Assembly: GCA_001704575.1 (NCBI GenBank)
Contig: MCAW01000005.1
Location: forward strand, 1-63,801
Reading direction: 5' to 3'
Origin: Methylophilales bacterium LSUCC0135
Lineage (GTDB): Bacteria > Pseudomonadota > Gammaproteobacteria > Burkholderiales > Methylophilaceae
Length of the DNA: 63,801 nucleotides
Part shown: one piece after another, positions 1 to 9,858 of the stretch
Layout of the letters: every line of letters begins with the position of its first letter
Position numbering within the stretch: the stretch's first letter is position 1
The notes under the pieces: model-generated
The model's database searches: none
What the model was told of the DNA's origin: nothing
Seen by the model: only the letters and a program-made list of their open reading frames with translations
Made by a program: the position numbers and the translations under genes

Positions 1-332
1 GTTTAATTCCCAACTATTACTTTTTCCTCTTTCGAGGTGGTATTTCGATTCGCTTATCACTCAAATGAATCTTAGGTATGTGCTTAAATAATTTAAGCGT
101 CGTACTAAAGTTCATTCTAAGTGTAAGACTTGTATCTTGAGCGCCATCCCTCTGCAATTCCATTCAGCCTAAGCCAAACAGCCCATCAGGTGACCCCCTC
201 ATCTACAAGCACTCACACTTATCGATTGTTCAGGTTTTTAAAGAGCGGTTGCCTCGTTTTACCCCGGCAATCGGGCTTTACTCCTTGCTTTCAACGCTTT
301 TTGCATTGCTGCATTTGCGTTGAGAGGTGCGC
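1..332 (-). other. Leader of an rRNA operon (16S lies beyond the left edge)
   Basis: Read on the minus strand, this stretch runs from the rrn promoter towards the missing 16S gene. It carries a boxA-like antitermination element (235-246) and then the kind of sequence found just before a 16S gene in betaproteobacteria, ending in an AT-rich stretch at the window edge. No protein gene is credible here. The 16S gene itself is not in the window, so the assignment rests on promoter, boxA and leader character. Confidence 0.75.
235..246 (-). promoter_or_regulatory. boxA-like rrn antitermination element
   Basis: The minus strand reads GCTCTTTAAAAA, close to the rrn boxA consensus TGCTCTTTAACAA, and lies about 90 nt downstream of the rrn -10 box. 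In bacteria boxA recruits NusB/NusE so that the untranslated rRNA transcript is not terminated early. Inferred from sequence and position. Confidence 0.65.
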
Positions 333-360
333 ATTATACAGCGCGCCTTTAGTTCGTCAA
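333..360 (-). promoter_or_regulatory. rrn promoter (sigma-70 type)
   Basis: On the minus strand TTGACG (360-355) is separated by 16 bp from a perfect TATAAT (338-333). A GC-rich discriminator (GCGCACC) follows the -10 and an AT-rich UP-like tract precedes the -35. These are the marks of a strong, stringently controlled rRNA promoter. Confidence 0.8.
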
Positions 361-416
361 CAACAATTTACTGCCTTTAAATTACAGATCCGCAAGTCAT
401 GCGTGTTGTAACTTAT

Positions 417-493
417 TGGTTGCGGGGACAGGATTTGAACCTGTGACCTTCGGGTTATGAGCCCGACGAGCTGCCAGACTGCTCCACCCCGCG
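417..493 (-). tRNA. Initiator tRNA-fMet (CAT anticodon)
   Basis: A 77-nt tRNA closely matching E. coli tRNA-fMet. It begins CGCGGGG and ends CCCCGCAACCA, so CCA is encoded. The acceptor stem has the unpaired C1/A72 typical of initiator tRNAs, the anticodon loop is CTCATAA, and the anticodon stem carries the GGG/CCC pairs needed for P-site entry. It sits about 60 bp upstream of the rrn promoter, on the same strand. Confidence 0.97.
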
Positions 494-526
494 TCCGATT
501 CGACAATAGTGCCGTCGAGAGGTGAA

Positions 527-556
527 ACTATAGCAAAATGGCCGCTCGTATGTCAA
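527..556 (-). promoter_or_regulatory. Promoter of tRNA-fMet
   Basis: On the minus strand a perfect TTGACA (556-551) is followed after 18 bp by TATAGT (532-527), about 34 bp before the tRNA 5' end. This is a strong sigma-70 promoter. Read-through could add to rrn transcription. Confidence 0.75.
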
Positions 557-592
557 CGACATTCGGTCCATTTTTACAGAATAAAAGCCAAC

Positions 593-1354
593 TCATTGAT
601 AATGGTCAGCAAACATTTCCCTGACCGCCTGCAGATCTTCCGCCGTATCAACACCTGATGCCGGGGGGTGAGTGGTAATGGCTAGACTGATTTTGTAGCC
701 ATGCCATAGCGCACGAAGTTGCTCGAGCGACTCGTATTGTTCGATTGGCGAAGGTTGCAGATTGGCATACGCCTTGAGAAAAGAGCAGCGATAGGCATAA
801 ATTCCGATATGCCGGTATACCTGCATGGATGCCGGAAGCTCAAGATTGGCTGCAAACGTGTCGCGCGGATATGGAATCGGTGCCCTGCTGAAGTAAAGCG
901 CATAACCCCGCTTGTCGATAACGACCTTGACGATATTCGGGTTCAGCATGGAGGCGTTGTCATGAATGGCATGGCATGCTGTCGCAATCGCCGCGTCCAC
1001 ATGCCGAGCCAGATTCGTCGCCACTTCTTCAATCAACGCTGGCGCGATCAGCGGTTCGTCGCCCTGTACATTGACGACGATATCGTCATCTGCCCAAGCC
1101 TTTTTCTGCGCTACTTCTGCAATTCTGTCAGTTCCAGAGGCATGATCCTGCCGGGTCATGACAACCTCATGACCATGTGATTTCACTGCATCGAAAATAC
1201 GTATATCGTCAGTAGCGATGACAACTTCAGCGCCAGTGGCGGCGGCTTGCTCAGCCACCCTCACGACCATCGGTTTGCCGGCAATATCAAGCAAAGGCTT
1301 GCCCGGCAGGCGAACGCTGGCATATCGTGCGGGGATCACGATCTTGAAACTCAT
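593..1354 (-). CDS. kdsB: CMP-KDO synthetase (3-deoxy-manno-octulosonate cytidylyltransferase)
   Basis: Activates KDO with CTP to CMP-KDO in the cytoplasm, for transfer onto lipid A precursors. The 253-residue length is normal for KdsB. The nucleotide-binding motif [15 protein letters not shown] is at residues 7-21 and QGDEP at 97-101. It is the last gene of the minus-strand envelope operon, 4 bp after the Trm112-like gene. An AGAGG ribosome site lies inside the end of that gene, so the two are probably translationally coupled. No clear terminator follows before the tRNA promoter. Confidence 0.96.
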   Translation of the reverse strand: MSFKIVIPARYASVRLPGKPLLDIAGKPMVVRVAEQAAATGAEVVIATDDIRIFDAVKSHGHEVVMTRQDHASGTDRIAEVAQKKAWADDDIVVNVQGDEPLIAPALIEEVATNLARHVDAAIATACHAIHDNASMLNPNIVKVVIDKRGYALYFSRAPIPYPRDTFAANLELPASMQVYRHIGIYAYRCSFLKAYANLQPSPIEQYESLEQLRALWHGYKISLAITTHPPASGVDTAEDLQAVREMFADHYQ

Positions 1355-1358
1355 GCGT

Positions 1359-1538
1359 TCAGACCTCTTCGTTGTCCGGGAATTTTCTGGCCTCGTCTTC
1401 GAGCATGACCGGTATGTCGTCCTTGACCGGATAAGCCAGACGACAAGGCCTGCATATCAATTCACCTTGCGGCTTTTTATAGACCAGAGGCCCTTTACAG
1501 ACAGGGCAGACCAGTATCTGAATCAGTTTGTTATCCAT
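1359..1538 (-). CDS. ycaR: Trm112/YcaR-family small zinc-ribbon protein
   Basis: A 59-residue protein of the UPF0434/Trm112-like family. Two CxxC pairs (C11/C14 and C29/C32) form a probable zinc ribbon, followed by the family's [11 protein letters not shown] segment. In eukaryotes Trm112 is a partner of methyltransferases; the role of bacterial YcaR is not settled. It lies directly between lpxK, whose stop abuts its ATG, and kdsB, the standard place for this family in Proteobacteria. Confidence 0.9.
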   Translation of the reverse strand: MDNKLIQILVCPVCKGPLVYKKPQGELICRPCRLAYPVKDDIPVMLEDEARKFPDNEEV

Positions 1539-2528
1539 TTATTTCCTCAGCTTTTGGACGATGGCATCAGCCAGCGCATGATCAACGATGGCATCGACCG
1601 GCAGATACCACCAATCAGGCCCGGCAAACGCAGAGCATTTTACGGCATCTTTTTCAGTCATCAGCAACACATTATCGCCGGCAAATGCGAAATCTGAGGG
1701 ACCGAAGGCGTAATGATCAGGGAACGCATGCGCCTCGATAATCAACCCCATGTCTCTCAGCTGCCTGAAAAAGCGCTGCGGATTACCAATCCCCGCAACC
1801 GCAAAGACTTTACGCCCGCGCAAGGTTTCAGCTCCAATGTTTTTTTGCGGGCATTGCAGATTATGAAACAGGCCTGCCTGCAAGCGCATGCCGAACCCGA
1901 TGCCTTCACTCTGCTTGCCATTGTATATGACCGCATCAACCTTGCTCAGTCTTGATACAGGCTCACGTAACGGTCCGGCCGGCAACAGGCGGCCATTACC
2001 GAAGCCCCGATCTGCGTCGATGACAGCCAGCTCGATATCACGCTGTAGCCGATAGTGCTGCAAGCCGTCGTCACTGATAATCAGATCGCATTGCGGGGCA
2101 GCCCGCATCAGCGCCTGTGCTGTTGCCGTGCGGTCTGCGCCTATCCATACCGGACAGCCGGTCCGCAGGGCCAGCAACAAGGGCTCATCACCGACTGTCT
2201 GCGCAAGGCTGTCAACCTCCACTGCAATGGGGCCGCGATTACTGCCGCCGTAACCGCGGCTGATGATTCCCGGGGAAAATCCGGCCTGCTTCAGTTGTTC
2301 AACGAGCCAGATAACCAGCGGCGTTTTGCCGGTTCCACCGACGCTGATATTGCCGACGACAATCACCGGCACCTGAAAACGCAAGCTTCTGCCCAAGCCA
2401 AGTGAGTAGAACAGCCTGCGGCCGCCAGATAGCAGACGAAACACCCAGGATAGCGGGATCAGGACAAGATGCCAGAGACCGGTACCTTGCCACTGTTGCT
2501 GCAGCCATATTGAAAAACGGTTTCGCAT
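1539..2528 (-). CDS. lpxK: Tetraacyldisaccharide 4'-kinase (lipid A pathway)
   Basis: Phosphorylates the 4' position of the lipid A disaccharide to give lipid IVA at the inner membrane. It has 329 residues, the usual size. An N-terminal hydrophobic anchor (about 20-34) precedes the P-loop GGTGKTP at 64-70, and LMTEKDAVK occurs near the C terminus. It starts 12 bp after the msbA stop and ends immediately before the ycaR ATG, so it is cotranscribed with both. Confidence 0.96.
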   Translation of the reverse strand: MRNRFSIWLQQQWQGTGLWHLVLIPLSWVFRLLSGGRRLFYSLGLGRSLRFQVPVIVVGNISVGGTGKTPLVIWLVEQLKQAGFSPGIISRGYGGSNRGPIAVEVDSLAQTVGDEPLLLALRTGCPVWIGADRTATAQALMRAAPQCDLIISDDGLQHYRLQRDIELAVIDADRGFGNGRLLPAGPLREPVSRLSKVDAVIYNGKQSEGIGFGMRLQAGLFHNLQCPQKNIGAETLRGRKVFAVAGIGNPQRFFRQLRDMGLIIEAHAFPDHYAFGPSDFAFAGDNVLLMTEKDAVKCSAFAGPDWWYLPVDAIVDHALADAIVQKLRK

Positions 2529-2540
2529 CAGCCTGTTCGC

Positions 2541-4307
2541 TCAGTGAAATTGTTTTTGGTAGAGCTTGGCGTAACTGCCATTTTGTCGCATCAATTCCTG
2601 ATGGCTGCCGCTCTCGATGATTTCGCCCTGCTCCATCACCAGGATACGGTCGGCGTTCTCTATTGTGGACAGGCGGTGTGCGATGACAATCGTAGTGCGG
2701 TTGCGCATCAGCGCGTCCAACGCCGCCTGCACATGCTGCTCGGACTCCGTATCCAGCGCTGAGGTCGCTTCATCAAGCAGCAGAATCGGCGCATCCTTCA
2801 AAATCGCACGTGCTATCGCCAGCCTTTGACGCTGCCCGCCGGAGAGGCGTACACCTCGGTCACCGATCTCGCTTTGCAAGCCACCCGGCAACTGCTGAAT
2901 GAAATCCCAGGCATGCGCAGCCTTGGCAGCGGCGATCACTTGCGCCTCATCCACCTCCCTGAGCGCGCCGTAAGCAATATTGTTGAACACGGTGTCATTG
3001 AAGAGAATGACATCCTGACTGACCAGCGCAAACTGCTGGCGTAGACTTTTCAACGTCATGGCCCGTATATCGAGACCGTCAATCAACACCAGGCCCTGTT
3101 GCAACTCATAGAAACGCGGCAACAGATTCACCAGCGAGGTTTTGCCTCCGCCAGAACGACCGACCAGCGCCACTTTCTCGCCGGGCTGGATGACCAGATT
3201 GATGTTGCTGAGCGCCGCCCGCTTGGCGTTTTCGTAACGCAAAGTCACACCACGCAGCTCGATCCCTCCCCGAACGCGGCCAACCTCACGGTCGCCCTCA
3301 TCAGCTTCAGCTAACGTATCGAGCAACGAGAACACACTGTGCGACGCAGCCAGTCCAACCTGCAGGTCTTCATTCAATGCCGTGAGACTCTTGATCGGGG
3401 CAATCAACATCAAAAGCGCACCGATGAAAGCAGCAAACTCGCCGGCGGAAAAGCGGCCAACAGCATAATAAACGACCAGCCCCAAAGCCAACGCGGCAAG
3501 GATTTCGATCACCATGCTGTTGATGCCGGAAATGCGGCCCAGCCTGATCTGCATGCGGCGATTCTTGACGGCCGCATCGGCGAAACGCTGATATTCATAA
3601 TCCTCGCCGCCGAAAATCTTGACCATCCGCTGGCCGCTGACCGCCTCCTCCACTACCTGCGTCATGTCGCCCATGGTTTGCTGCACAAATTTGCCCGAGG
3701 AACGGAGTTTCGGCGTCATTTTGTTCAGATACCATGCCATCAGCGGCGCCATGACGGCAAAAATCAGGGTCAAACGCCAATCGAGGTACAACATGTAACC
3801 AACCATGCCGATAATGGTCAGCGTGTCGCGTACCGCACTCACTGCGACACTGGTAGCCGCCTTGGACATCTGTTCGGTATCGAAAGTGATTCTGGAGGTA
3901 ATGCTGCCGGCAGATTGCGCATCAAAGAAGCTGACCGGCAGTACCATCAGCTGGCGAAAAGCATCCAGACGCAATTGCTCCACCACCCGGCGGCCGACCC
4001 AGCGCATAGCGAAGGTCGCGACAAAACCGGCAAAGGCACGCACGGCCAGCAAACCGAAAAGCAACAAGGGCAGGAGGTTGAGTGTTGAAGAATCGCGATT
4101 GACGAAACCTTCGTCAGTGACCATTTTGATGGTAGCAAGAAACCCGGTGTTGGTAGCTGCGAGTACCGCCAGGCCAAGTATGCTGATACCGAATACAATC
4201 CAGTGACGCCTCGCATACCTGAGCAATCGCAGATACAAGGTTTTTGCGCTGGCTTCTGCTAAAGGCAATGCGCCCTGGACTGCCTTGGCAGTTTTAGATT
4301 TCGACAT
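2541..4307 (-). CDS. msbA: Lipid A export ABC transporter MsbA
   Basis: A half-transporter that flips lipid A-core across the inner membrane using ATP. It has 588 residues: a six-helix exporter domain (about 33-325) and then an ATPase domain. Walker A GRSGGGKTS is at 383-391, the signature LSGGQ at 488-492 and Walker B ILLLDEATSALD at about 508-519. Its position just before lpxK and with kdsB supports MsbA over a generic exporter. The N terminus carries a 25-residue Lys/Ala-rich extension before the first helix. Confidence 0.93.
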   Translation of the reverse strand: MSKSKTAKAVQGALPLAEASAKTLYLRLLRYARRHWIVFGISILGLAVLAATNTGFLATIKMVTDEGFVNRDSSTLNLLPLLLFGLLAVRAFAGFVATFAMRWVGRRVVEQLRLDAFRQLMVLPVSFFDAQSAGSITSRITFDTEQMSKAATSVAVSAVRDTLTIIGMVGYMLYLDWRLTLIFAVMAPLMAWYLNKMTPKLRSSGKFVQQTMGDMTQVVEEAVSGQRMVKIFGGEDYEYQRFADAAVKNRRMQIRLGRISGINSMVIEILAALALGLVVYYAVGRFSAGEFAAFIGALLMLIAPIKSLTALNEDLQVGLAASHSVFSLLDTLAEADEGDREVGRVRGGIELRGVTLRYENAKRAALSNINLVIQPGEKVALVGRSGGGKTSLVNLLPRFYELQQGLVLIDGLDIRAMTLKSLRQQFALVSQDVILFNDTVFNNIAYGALREVDEAQVIAAAKAAHAWDFIQQLPGGLQSEIGDRGVRLSGGQRQRLAIARAILKDAPILLLDEATSALDTESEQHVQAALDALMRNRTTIVIAHRLSTIENADRILVMEQGEIIESGSHQELMRQNGSYAKLYQKQFH

Positions 4308-4337
4308 GAAGGGTGTCGATATTCCTCTGGTCCGGAA

Positions 4338-4763
4338 TCAGGAGCCGCTGTATTCCTGAGCCGGGAAGGTGATGTTGGTATAACCCGATTTGCGCGAAGC
4401 GTCGAGCACCCGGATCACGGCCTGATGCGTAGCCTCGGCGTCGGCCTCAATGACGATAGTAGGCTCCTTGCCGTCACCCACTGCCTTTTTCAGCGCCAGG
4501 CTGATGCCGTCGGTCGTTCTGTCCGTCACATCCTGACCGTTGACCACATAGCGGCCATTCGCGTAAACACCGACACTGATGACCAGCGGTTTGTCTTCCT
4601 GCGGTGCAGCGGTTTCCGAGGTCGGCAGATTGATCTGCAGTTCATTGACGCGGGAGAAAGTTGCGCTGACGATCAGAAAAATGATGATGACCAGAAGTAC
4701 ATCGATCAACGGAATGAAATTGATTTCCAACTCTTCCGTTTTTTTACCACGCTGAAAATTCAT
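4338..4763 (-). CDS. exbD: ExbD/TolR-family energy-transducing protein
   Basis: A 141-residue protein with one N-terminal membrane helix (about 17-35) containing the conserved proton-path aspartate D21, then a periplasmic domain. ExbD pairs with ExbB/TolQ-type proteins to use the proton motive force. It follows exbB by 18 bp and precedes msbA by 30 bp. No tonB or tolA/tolB is present here, so its target is unknown; the lipid A context invites, but does not prove, an envelope role. Confidence 0.88.
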   Translation of the reverse strand: MNFQRGKKTEELEINFIPLIDVLLVIIIFLIVSATFSRVNELQINLPTSETAAPQEDKPLVISVGVYANGRYVVNGQDVTDRTTDGISLALKKAVGDGKEPTIVIEADAEATHQAVIRVLDASRKSGYTNITFPAQEYSGS

Positions 4764-4781
4764 GATTTAACTTTCAGGCCT

Positions 4782-5390
4782 TCAGCTCTGGCGTTCGCCG
4801 TGAATGATTTCCACCAGCTTGATTGCCTCTTGCTCCATATCCACAATAAAGCTGTCGACCTTGCCGCGGAAATAGCGATAGAAAATCATGGCCGGCACCG
4901 CAACGACGATACCACCGGCGGTGTTGTAGAGCGCAACGGAAATACCACGGGCGAACTGGGCGACGTCGTGTCCGGTCGAAGTAAATGCACCGAACAGCTC
5001 AACCATGCCGATCACGGTACCCAGAAGCCCCAACAATGGCGCAACGGTAGCGATGGTGGCCAAAGTATTGAGATAACGTTCAAGCTTGTGAATGACGACG
5101 CGGCCGGATTCCTCCACCGATTCCTTGATTACTTCACGAGAATTGTTCGAGTTCAGCAGCGCAGCAGCGAATATCTCGCCCAGCAAAGAGTGTTGCGCCA
5201 GCTTGTTGCAGGTCTCGCGGGTGATACCGCCCTGGGCCACCATCCGGCTCACTTCCGGCAACAAGGTTTTTGGCGCAACAGCCGGTGCGCGCAAAGCCCA
5301 GCATCGTTCAACAATAATGGCAACAGCTACAACCGAGGCAAAAATCAGCGGCCAGATCGGCCAACCTGCTGCCTGAATAATCTCCCACAC
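4782..5390 (-). CDS. exbB: ExbB/TolQ/MotA-family proton channel protein
   Basis: A 202-residue protein with three membrane helices: about 8-27, a Gly-rich helix (APLLGLLGTVIGMVELFGAF) in the middle, and a third near residue 160. The large loop between helices 1 and 2 is typical of ExbB/TolQ. It forms the stator-like channel with the neighbouring ExbD. It lies 20 bp downstream of comEC in the same operon. Confidence 0.9.
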   Translation of the reverse strand: MWEIIQAAGWPIWPLIFASVVAVAIIVERCWALRAPAVAPKTLLPEVSRMVAQGGITRETCNKLAQHSLLGEIFAAALLNSNNSREVIKESVEESGRVVIHKLERYLNTLATIATVAPLLGLLGTVIGMVELFGAFTSTGHDVAQFARGISVALYNTAGGIVVAVPAMIFYRYFRGKVDSFIVDMEQEAIKLVEIIHGERQS

Positions 5391-5410
5391 GTGAAGCTCC
5401 TGAATGTTCT

Positions 5411-7888
5411 TTAAAGTGTCGCTACTTTAGCGTGTGAAGCCGTTTTCAGCAAGCTCGCTACCGGATGGCTCGCGGAAACACGGCGAAAATCCTGATGCCA
5501 GTAACGCCGGTTTTGCTCGCGCCATGGCGTCAACCTGACACCGGATTCCGGGCCAAAATCGATCAGAATGGCACCGTGCTGATCGGAGCGGTACACGCGG
5601 CTGCCAGCAGCCTCAAAACGTTCCACCACCTTGGGATGCGGGTGGCGGAACTTGTTGAGATAACCGCTCGTAAAAATGACGGCAGCAGGATTCACCGCTT
5701 CGACAAAACCGGGGCCGGATGAAGTCTTGCTGCCATGATGGTGCGCGATCAGCACATCTGATTTGAGTGCATATTCCGAAGCAAGCAAGGCGTTCTCGGC
5801 ATCACGCTCGATATCTCCCGCAATCAACAGCCGGCCGTAACGGCTGGTCACGCGCAGGACACAACTTCTATCGTTGTCACCTTTTCGTGCCATTTCATAG
5901 TCAGCTGCCGCAGGATGCATCATTTCAAATCTGACCTCATCCCACTGCCAGGATTGTCCCGCGCGACAGCGCTGATGTACCGGTGGATTCGCCCGCTGCC
6001 GAGTGTTCGCTTCCATGTGCGCGAGAATCAGAGGGTGACCGTCCGGCAGGGAACTGTAAAGCTGCGCGACAGGGATGGCCCTGAAAATGGAAGCAGCACC
6101 TCCGCTATGGTCATTGTCATCATGGCTGATCAGCATGCCGTCCAGATGCCGTATGCCTGCCGCGCGGAGATAGGGAACAATAATACGGTTGCCGCTATCG
6201 TTACTGGATGAATAGACCGGCCCGCTATCGTAAAGCATGGCGTGCGTTTCGGTAGTCACCAGCACGGCCAGCCCCTGCCCCACATCGAGCACTGTCACTT
6301 GCATGGCACCGGGTGAAGGCCGGATCGCTTGTGGCATCAGCATGGGCAGCAAAGCCACGACACCAAGCGCACGTAATGGAAAACCGCGCGGCAGCAATAA
6401 CCAGAGCACGCCTGCCAGCGCCAGCGGCAAAGTCCACAAAGGCGGCGCCTGCTGTTGCCAGACACTCAGGCCGCTGCTTGTCAGCCAGGTCAGCACCCGC
6501 ATGCAAAGATTCATTGCCTGATGCGCAAGCACCAGCAGGCTGTCGACCGGCACGACACAACCCAGCAAGGTCAGCGGCACGACAACCAGACTGATGAGCG
6601 GAATGGCCAGCGCGTTGGCAACAGGCGAAATGATGGATGCTTGCTGAAACATTACCAGCAGCAAAGGCAGCAGACCGATAGTCACCGCCCACTGTGTGGT
6701 TACCGCTGCGCTAAACCAGTGCGGCCGCTGCAAGCGTCCGCCCAGTGCATAGGCAATGACTGCGACAGCGCCAAACGATAGCCAGAAGCCCGCGGCCAAC
6801 ACTGCCCATGGGTCGAGCAGGACGACAACGAAAAGGGCGTAAGCGAGAACGCGAAAAATCGAAAGCTGCCGGTCCGACCAGAGCGCAAAGGCGAACACTC
6901 CAAGCATATAGAGTGTGCGCTGGGTGGGAATCGAGAAACCCGCAATCAGCGCATAGGCCAGCGCCACCAAAGCTCCCGCCAGCGCGGCAGCCTTGCGCGC
7001 AGGCAATGCCAGCGTCAGCCGCGCCGACCTTCGCCACATAAAATGCACCAGCGTAAAGCCCAGACCCGCAAGCATGGTGATATGCAGGCCGGAAATACTC
7101 ATCAGGTGATTGGTGCCGGTTTCAAGAAAGGTCTGCCAGTCATCCTGGGTGATGCCACTCTCGTCACCGATGGCCAGTGCCTGCAAGACGCCCTTGTAAG
7201 GTTTGTTTTGCAGCACCAGGTCCATACGCTCACGAATGCGCTCGCGCAGCATTTCCACCATATAGCCGGGGCGATAAACCGCTGCCGTCAGCAACCGGTT
7301 CCCGGGATGCTTTTTTACGTAACCGCTGGCGCGTATGTTGCGCTCCAGCGACCAGGCCTCGAAATCAAATCCATGCGGATTGATAATGCCGTGCGGGCGC
7401 TTGACGCGCACCGTCAGCTGCCAGCGCTGCCCGGCCTTGTAGGGCGGTGGTAGGGCATCCTCGCCCGGCTCAGGAGATTGTGCAAATTCACGGGTATAGA
7501 AAGAAAGGGCCAAATGGCGGGGAACGACGGCGCCGGCAGTGATGACGCGTTCAACGTCAAACTCGAAACGCTGGCCGCTCTCATGCACCTGCGGCAAGCT
7601 GGCAACCACGCCGACGATCTGGATATCCTGCCGCTCCCATTCCGTCGGCAGGGCGTCAGCCAGACGATGCGTGGCAAACGCTGCAGCCCAGAAAAAACCA
7701 AGCAGAAAAGCAGCCAACGCCAGCCCCTGACGATGACAAACCCGCGAAAACTGCCCGCTGAAACGTCTGCAGGAGATGACAAGTATGACCGGCACTATAA
7801 GCAAAAATGCCCAGTAGAGACTGGGCAGAATCGGCAGCTGCTGCAACACCCAGGCACCGAAAACAAAAATCAGCGCAAGCAGTGTCAC
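5411..7888 (-). CDS. comEC: ComEC/Rec2 DNA-uptake channel
   Basis: An inner-membrane channel that carries single-stranded DNA into the cytoplasm in naturally competent bacteria. It has 825 residues in the usual order: an N-terminal hydrophobic and soluble DUF4131 region, the Competence core with HLMSISGLHI at 261-270 and many helices, and a C-terminal metallo-beta-lactamase domain with a HDDNDHSGG metal motif. The start is GTG, 10 bp after the lolD stop. The pilus genes in this window would supply the pulling machinery. Confidence 0.94.
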   Translation of the reverse strand: MTLLALIFVFGAWVLQQLPILPSLYWAFLLIVPVILVISCRRFSGQFSRVCHRQGLALAAFLLGFFWAAAFATHRLADALPTEWERQDIQIVGVVASLPQVHESGQRFEFDVERVITAGAVVPRHLALSFYTREFAQSPEPGEDALPPPYKAGQRWQLTVRVKRPHGIINPHGFDFEAWSLERNIRASGYVKKHPGNRLLTAAVYRPGYMVEMLRERIRERMDLVLQNKPYKGVLQALAIGDESGITQDDWQTFLETGTNHLMSISGLHITMLAGLGFTLVHFMWRRSARLTLALPARKAAALAGALVALAYALIAGFSIPTQRTLYMLGVFAFALWSDRQLSIFRVLAYALFVVVLLDPWAVLAAGFWLSFGAVAVIAYALGGRLQRPHWFSAAVTTQWAVTIGLLPLLLVMFQQASIISPVANALAIPLISLVVVPLTLLGCVVPVDSLLVLAHQAMNLCMRVLTWLTSSGLSVWQQQAPPLWTLPLALAGVLWLLLPRGFPLRALGVVALLPMLMPQAIRPSPGAMQVTVLDVGQGLAVLVTTETHAMLYDSGPVYSSSNDSGNRIIVPYLRAAGIRHLDGMLISHDDNDHSGGAASIFRAIPVAQLYSSLPDGHPLILAHMEANTRQRANPPVHQRCRAGQSWQWDEVRFEMMHPAAADYEMARKGDNDRSCVLRVTSRYGRLLIAGDIERDAENALLASEYALKSDVLIAHHHGSKTSSGPGFVEAVNPAAVIFTSGYLNKFRHPHPKVVERFEAAGSRVYRSDQHGAILIDFGPESGVRLTPWREQNRRYWHQDFRRVSASHPVASLLKTASHAKVATL

Positions 7889-7898
7889 GGCGCGTGGC

Positions 7899-8594
7899 TT
7901 ATATATTTATGGGTGAAAGATGCCCGTCTTGCAGACGGTACTGCCGGCGCATTTTCGCTGCCAGCTCCAGATCATGCGTCACCACAACAAGGCTGGTGCC
8001 ACGGTCACGATTCAGATCCAGCAGCAGATCGAACACGGCATTGGCTGTATGCCGGTCGAGATTGCCGGTCGGCTCGTCGGCCAGCACGCAGCGGGGATCC
8101 GTCACCAATGCACGCGCCACTGCCGCGCGCTGACGCTCGCCGCCGGACAGCTCGCCGGGCATGTGCTCAAGCCGGTGCGACAAGCCGACACCGCTCAACA
8201 CGGTCGCTGCCTGCCGCATCGCTTCGCCACGCTCAACGCGTCGGATCAGCAGCGGCATGGCCACGTTTTCCAGTGCCGTGAACTCCGGCAACAAATGATG
8301 AAACTGGTAAACGAAGCCAAGTGCTTCGTTGCGCAACCGTCCACGGCGCGCCTCGTCCAGTTGCGCCAGATCATGCCCAAGAATGCGCACGTCACCAGAA
8401 CTCGGCGCATCAAGGCCGCCAAGCAGATGCAGCAAGGTGCTCTTGCCGGAGCCGGAAGCACCCACTATCGCCACCTGTTCACCGGCGCCGATCTCGATGC
8501 TGATATCGTCGAGTACTTCGACGTCAAGGCCCGGGTAGATTTTGTGCAGGCCATGACAGGCCAGAATCGGTGTGTTGGCAGGAACGTTACTCAT
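7899..8594 (-). CDS. lolD: Lipoprotein-releasing ABC transporter ATPase LolD
   Basis: The ATPase of LolCDE, which extracts outer-membrane lipoproteins from the inner membrane. It has 231 residues with Walker A GASGSGKS at 45-52, signature LSGGERQR and Walker [12 protein letters not shown]. It overlaps the lolC stop by 8 bp, so translation is coupled to its membrane partner. Confidence 0.95.
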   Translation of the reverse strand: MSNVPANTPILACHGLHKIYPGLDVEVLDDISIEIGAGEQVAIVGASGSGKSTLLHLLGGLDAPSSGDVRILGHDLAQLDEARRGRLRNEALGFVYQFHHLLPEFTALENVAMPLLIRRVERGEAMRQAATVLSGVGLSHRLEHMPGELSGGERQRAAVARALVTDPRCVLADEPTGNLDRHTANAVFDLLLDLNRDRGTSLVVVTHDLELAAKMRRQYRLQDGHLSPINI

Positions 8595-9852
8595 AGCGGA
8601 GCGCCTCGGCAGGATTCATTTTTGCCGCCTTCCGGCTCGGATAAAGTGTCGCCAGCAAACTCAAGGCGAAAGACAGCATGACGATCATGCCGACATCGCT
8701 CCACAGCAGCTGTGAAGGCAGATCGCTGATGTAGTAGACATCCTTGGCCAGGAACTGAATATTGAACATGCGTTCGATGGCTGGCACGATCACATCGATA
8801 TTGAGCGCGACAACAATGCCGGCCAGCGCACCGATCACCGTACCTATCATGCCGATCAGCGCGCCCTGCACGATGAAAATCTGCATGATGCTGCGCGGAC
8901 TGGCGCCGAAGGTGCGCATGATGGCGATATCGGCGCGCTTGTCGGTCACCGCCATCACCAGCGTGGAGACGATATTAAAGGCAGCAACAGCGACAATCAG
9001 CGTCAAGATGATGAACATCACGCGTTTCTCCATCTGCACGGCGCGAAAGAAATTGGCGTGCTGCTGCGTCCAGTCGCTGACGTAATAGCGGCCAAAGTCA
9101 CTCAATTGATCCGTCAAGCGGGCGGACAACAGCGGCGCGCGGAACAAGTCGTCAAGCTTGAGCCGCAGACCGCTGACCTTGTCGGCCATGCGATAGAGCA
9201 CGGCGGCATCTTCCATGTGAATCAGCGCAAGCCCGGCATCGTATTCATACATGCCGATCTGGAACAGGCCCAAGACCCTGAACTGTTTGATGCGCGGCAC
9301 GATACCGGTCGGCGTGAACTGCCCCTGCGGCGCCAACAGGACGACCTTGTCGCCGATCAGGACACCGAGAGACTGGGCCAGCTCGGCGCCAAGCACGATA
9401 CCGAATTCACCCGCACGCAAATCGCTCAACTGGCCCGCACGCATGTGGGCGCCGATTTCAGCAACGCGGTCTTCTTCGGCAGGCAGCACGCCGCGGACGA
9501 TGGCACCCTGCACCGCCTGCCCGTAGGAAAGCATGCCCTGCGCCATGATGTAAGGTGCCGCCGCCTGCACGTGCGGCTGATCCTTGACGCGAGCAGCGAT
9601 GAATTGCCAGTCGCTCAGCTGATTATCCGGCCCGGTGATCTGCAAATGCGAGGCAACACCAAGGATGCGTGTACGCAACTCCTGCTGGAAACCGTTCATC
9701 ACCGACAGCACGACGATCAGCGCTGCCACGCCGAGCGCAATGCCGACCATGCTGGTCATGGAAATGAAGGAGATGAAATGATTGCGACGCTTGGCACGCG
9801 TATAGCGCAGCCCGACGAACAACTCGTAGGGAAGGGAATTTAAAAATGACAT
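8587..9852 (-). CDS. lolC: Lipoprotein-releasing system membrane protein LolC/LolE
   Basis: A 421-residue permease of the MacB/LolCE type: helix 1 at about 25-50, a large periplasmic domain (about 50-275), then three C-terminal helices. There is only one such permease gene, so it may act as a homodimeric LolF/LolC-type subunit with LolD. It is the first gene of the long minus-strand operon. No Shine-Dalgarno site is visible; a TGCTAGAAT extended -10 lies 6 nt before the ATG, so the mRNA may be leaderless. Confidence 0.92.
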   Translation of the reverse strand: MSFLNSLPYELFVGLRYTRAKRRNHFISFISMTSMVGIALGVAALIVVLSVMNGFQQELRTRILGVASHLQITGPDNQLSDWQFIAARVKDQPHVQAAAPYIMAQGMLSYGQAVQGAIVRGVLPAEEDRVAEIGAHMRAGQLSDLRAGEFGIVLGAELAQSLGVLIGDKVVLLAPQGQFTPTGIVPRIKQFRVLGLFQIGMYEYDAGLALIHMEDAAVLYRMADKVSGLRLKLDDLFRAPLLSARLTDQLSDFGRYYVSDWTQQHANFFRAVQMEKRVMFIILTLIVAVAAFNIVSTLVMAVTDKRADIAIMRTFGASPRSIMQIFIVQGALIGMIGTVIGALAGIVVALNIDVIVPAIERMFNIQFLAKDVYYISDLPSQLLWSDVGMIVMLSFALSLLATLYPSRKAAKMNPAEALRYE

Positions 9853-9858
9853 GGTCGG

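Noticed and set aside
130-411. A 93-codon open frame on the plus strand over the rrn leader
   Set aside because: It lies antisense to the rRNA leader, boxA and promoter, has no ribosome site and no recognisable protein features. This is a common false call next to rRNA genes.
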